The notes below the pieces were generated by a model. The model saw nothing but the letters and a program-made list of their open reading frames with translations. It did not search any database and was not told where the DNA came from. 64,000 nt of DNA from Geminicoccaceae bacterium. GTDB lineage: Bacteria; Pseudomonadota; Alphaproteobacteria; Geminicoccales; Geminicoccaceae. The stretch is taken from contig JACKIM010000002.1 in the NCBI GenBank assembly GCA_020638465.1, positions 186,001-250,000 on the forward strand, in the 5' to 3' direction. Position numbers and translations under genes: made by a program. Numbering within the stretch: the stretch's first letter is position 1; each line of letters opens with the position of its first letter. Below are positions 62,585 to 64,000 of this stretch, piece by piece.

Positions 62585-64000
62585 ATGTTCGATCCTCGTG
62601 AAGGACAGCTGAAATTCCGCCTCGTCCGGACGGCGACGGCCCTCCCGGTGATCTTTCTCGTCCTGCCGGATGCTGCCCAGGGGGGATGTACGGCATCCGG
62701 AGATGACTACACCTGTGACGGCAATCTCGGGTCCGGCTTCTCCCGGTCCCTGGGCGCCACCAGCAGCACGTTCACCTTCGACAATCTCACGGACGGCATC
62801 ACCGCCGGCGCGGGCGCCGCGGCCATCGACATCGATTCCGGCGAGGTATCGGCCGGCGGCGGATCGGGTGGCATGAATGTCACCATCGACAACACCGATG
62901 CGCTCATCACCGGCGGCGGTGCCGGAGCGGTCGGTGTCCGGCTGAATAGTACCGCACCCGTGGAGACGACAGAAGCCAACCAATCGACGGCAGGAACCGG
63001 TTCTGCCGGGCGGGATGCCAATGGTGAATGTGCCGGATGGAGGGTGATAGCAGCCGGGCCGGCAACGGAATGCACAGGTCCACGATCCATTTCATCAACT
63101 GCCGGAGGCACCGGAGGTTCAGGTCAAGGCGGTAGGACAAGCAGCCGGTCGGCAAGCTCCGGTGCAGTCGTGCTGGAGTTCGTTGGCGAGGGTATCGATT
63201 TTGATGGGCTGGCTGAGAGTGTTGGCATCTCCTTGCAGAGCGACGGCGGTCAGGGGGGCAAGGGCGGTCAGGGCGGTCAGGGCGGTCAAGGAGGCATGGG
63301 CGGAGATTCCGAGATCGCAAGCAAATACTTTTTCCCGGAAACATACGATTTCAACCTTGTGGCATCGGGCGGCGGTACGGGGGGCGATGCCGGTGTTGGT
63401 GGGACAGGTGCCGTGGGGGCGACCGCTGGCACTATCGCATTCACTAACGGATCCGGATCCATCGTTGCAGCCCGGGGAATCGTCGCGTCCAGCAACGGCG
63501 GGTCCGGTGGCCTGGGGGGCAATGGTGGTACTGGCGGCAAGGGTGGTACTGGCGGTTGGGGCGATGCCGAGTATCTGTTCCACCTTGTCGGAAATGCGGA
63601 CCGTAAGGGAGGTCGAGGCGGTGCCGGAAGAATCGGTGGTACGGGCGGTGTCGGCGGCGTCGGTGGTCAGGGTGGTGCCATCTCGATCAACAATCTCGGG
63701 ACGTTGGGACGGATCATTTCGTTCGGCGATGGCGACCATGCTATCCATGCCTCCAGCCTCGGTGGTACGGGCGGTGTCGGCGGCACTGGTGGCACTGGCG
63801 GCGCTGGCGGCACTGGCGGTGGGGCGCGAAACGAAGATACCGTCACGCTCGTCGGTAGCGCAGGAGACGGCGGGACTGGCGGGGCAGGCGGTGTCGGCGG
63901 AACTGGCGGTGATGGTGGTAGCGGTGGCACGATCAACATCCTGAACGAGCAACTTGTCGGTACGCTCGGCAGTAACTATTCGTCCGCAATACTGGCTGAA
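62585..64000 (+). CDS. Large Gly-rich exported protein, 3'-truncated (autotransporter/adhesin-like)
   Basis: The frame is open from ATG 62585 to the window end (472 codons seen, no stop), behind an in-frame stop at 62573. A signal-like segment (LVRTATALPVIFLVLPDAAQ) is followed by GCTASGDDYTC and DGNLGSGFSRSLGATSSTFT, typical of autotransporter passenger starts. Then Gly-rich arrays of GGxGGxGG alternate with short beta-like strands (AISINNLGTLGRIISFG, GTIAFTNGSGSIVAARGI). The repeats recall parallel beta-helix surface proteins; no beta-barrel or type I secretion tail is visible because the gene leaves the window. An adhesin role is inferred. Confidence 0.78.
   Translation, partial: MFDPREGQLKFRLVRTATALPVIFLVLPDAAQGGCTASGDDYTCDGNLGSGFSRSLGATSSTFTFDNLTDGITAGAGAAAIDIDSGEVSAGGGSGGMNVTIDNTDALITGGGAGAVGVRLNSTAPVETTEANQSTAGTGSAGRDANGECAGWRVIAAGPATECTGPRSISSTAGGTGGSGQGGRTSSRSASSGAVVLEFVGEGIDFDGLAESVGISLQSDGGQGGKGGQGGQGGQGGMGGDSEIASKYFFPETYDFNLVASGGGTGGDAGVGGTGAVGATAGTIAFTNGSGSIVAARGIVASSNGGSGGLGGNGGTGGKGGTGGWGDAEYLFHLVGNADRKGGRGGAGRIGGTGGVGGVGGQGGAISINNLGTLGRIISFGDGDHAIHASSLGGTGGVGGTGGTGGAGGTGGGARNEDTVTLVGSAGDGGTGGAGGVGGTGGDGGSGGTINILNEQLVGTLGSNYSSAILAE

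Noticed and set aside
63240..63300. Short tandem units around GGCGGTCAG, looking like a repeat array
   Set aside because: These are codons for Gly-Gly-Gln within a coding frame, not a CRISPR or satellite; units are in phase and vary at codon level.
63119..63952. Open frames in other phases across the Gly-rich region (277 codons minus, 260 codons plus)
   Set aside because: Repeats of GGC/GGT codons keep all frames open. The frame from 62585 has the signal peptide and continues through the window end; the others start in the middle of repeats and have Pro-rich or mixed translations.

Overview
The window is GC-rich, densely coded DNA that looks like the chromosome of an alphaproteobacterium. 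The main pointers are a RegB/RegA redox two-component system, a BigR/SqrR-type two-cysteine ArsR repressor, an atpHAGDC F1 operon, an ihfA-merR-tRNA-Pro block, a DUF1150 protein and a Maf-CoaE-DnaQ block. I cannot name the genus. No phage, insertion sequence or CRISPR array is visible. Most of the region is ordinary chromosomal content with several accessory modules.

Layout, 1-31 kb. The window opens inside a gamma-glutamyltransferase-like gene followed by a CPA1 antiporter and a VOC/SpoIIAA-like fusion (1-3.6 kb). A MarR-controlled EmrAB-type efflux operon with an upstream palindrome follows (3.7-7.0 kb), then a cytochrome b561, a FOXRED1-like flavoenzyme and a YbiI zinc finger (7.2-9.7 kb). 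Next come an FbpABC-type ferric-iron ABC operon, a hairpin with a Cys-rich micro-ORF, a Na/Pi symporter and a divergent mntH/mntR pair with two MntR-like boxes (9.8-18.2 kb). Housekeeping genes occupy 18.3-24.7 kb: maf, coaE, dnaQ, tRNA-Leu, a nucleosidase, a nitroreductase, a MaoC dehydratase and an MFS carrier. A candidate c-di-GMP signalling operon at 25.0-29.9 kb encodes a periplasmic binding protein, a GGDEF enzyme, a YfiR-like protein and a TonB-dependent receptor.

Layout, 31-64 kb. A glycosyltransferase, a beta-propeller-like protein, rarD, ihfA, a MerR regulator and tRNA-Pro lie at 29.8-35.2 kb. A sulfur module at 35.3-42.6 kb has soeABC-like sulfite dehydrogenase genes, ccmC, two YeeE/YedE (PmpAB) proteins and a BigR/SqrR-like sensor. 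A tight seven-gene run on the minus strand (51.1-42.7 kb) joins PEP-CTERM-type exopolysaccharide genes (TIGR03013-like sugar transferase, PrsK, PrsR, glycosyltransferase) to regB and two tandem regA copies. Divergent to it are a flippase and two glycosyltransferases (51.6-55.5 kb). An MscS channel with a cyclic-nucleotide domain, the atpHAGDC operon and a large Gly-rich exported protein that runs off the right edge complete the window.

The most unusual points are the coupling of redox sensing (RegB plus duplicated RegA) to exopolysaccharide control in one transcription-unit-like run, the compact sulfur module with its sensor and candidate operator, the binding protein-GGDEF-YfiR-TonB operon, the VOC/SpoIIAA-like fusion, and the hairpin that overlaps the Shine-Dalgarno of a Cys-rich micro-ORF. 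All functions are read from motifs and gene order; no database search was possible.
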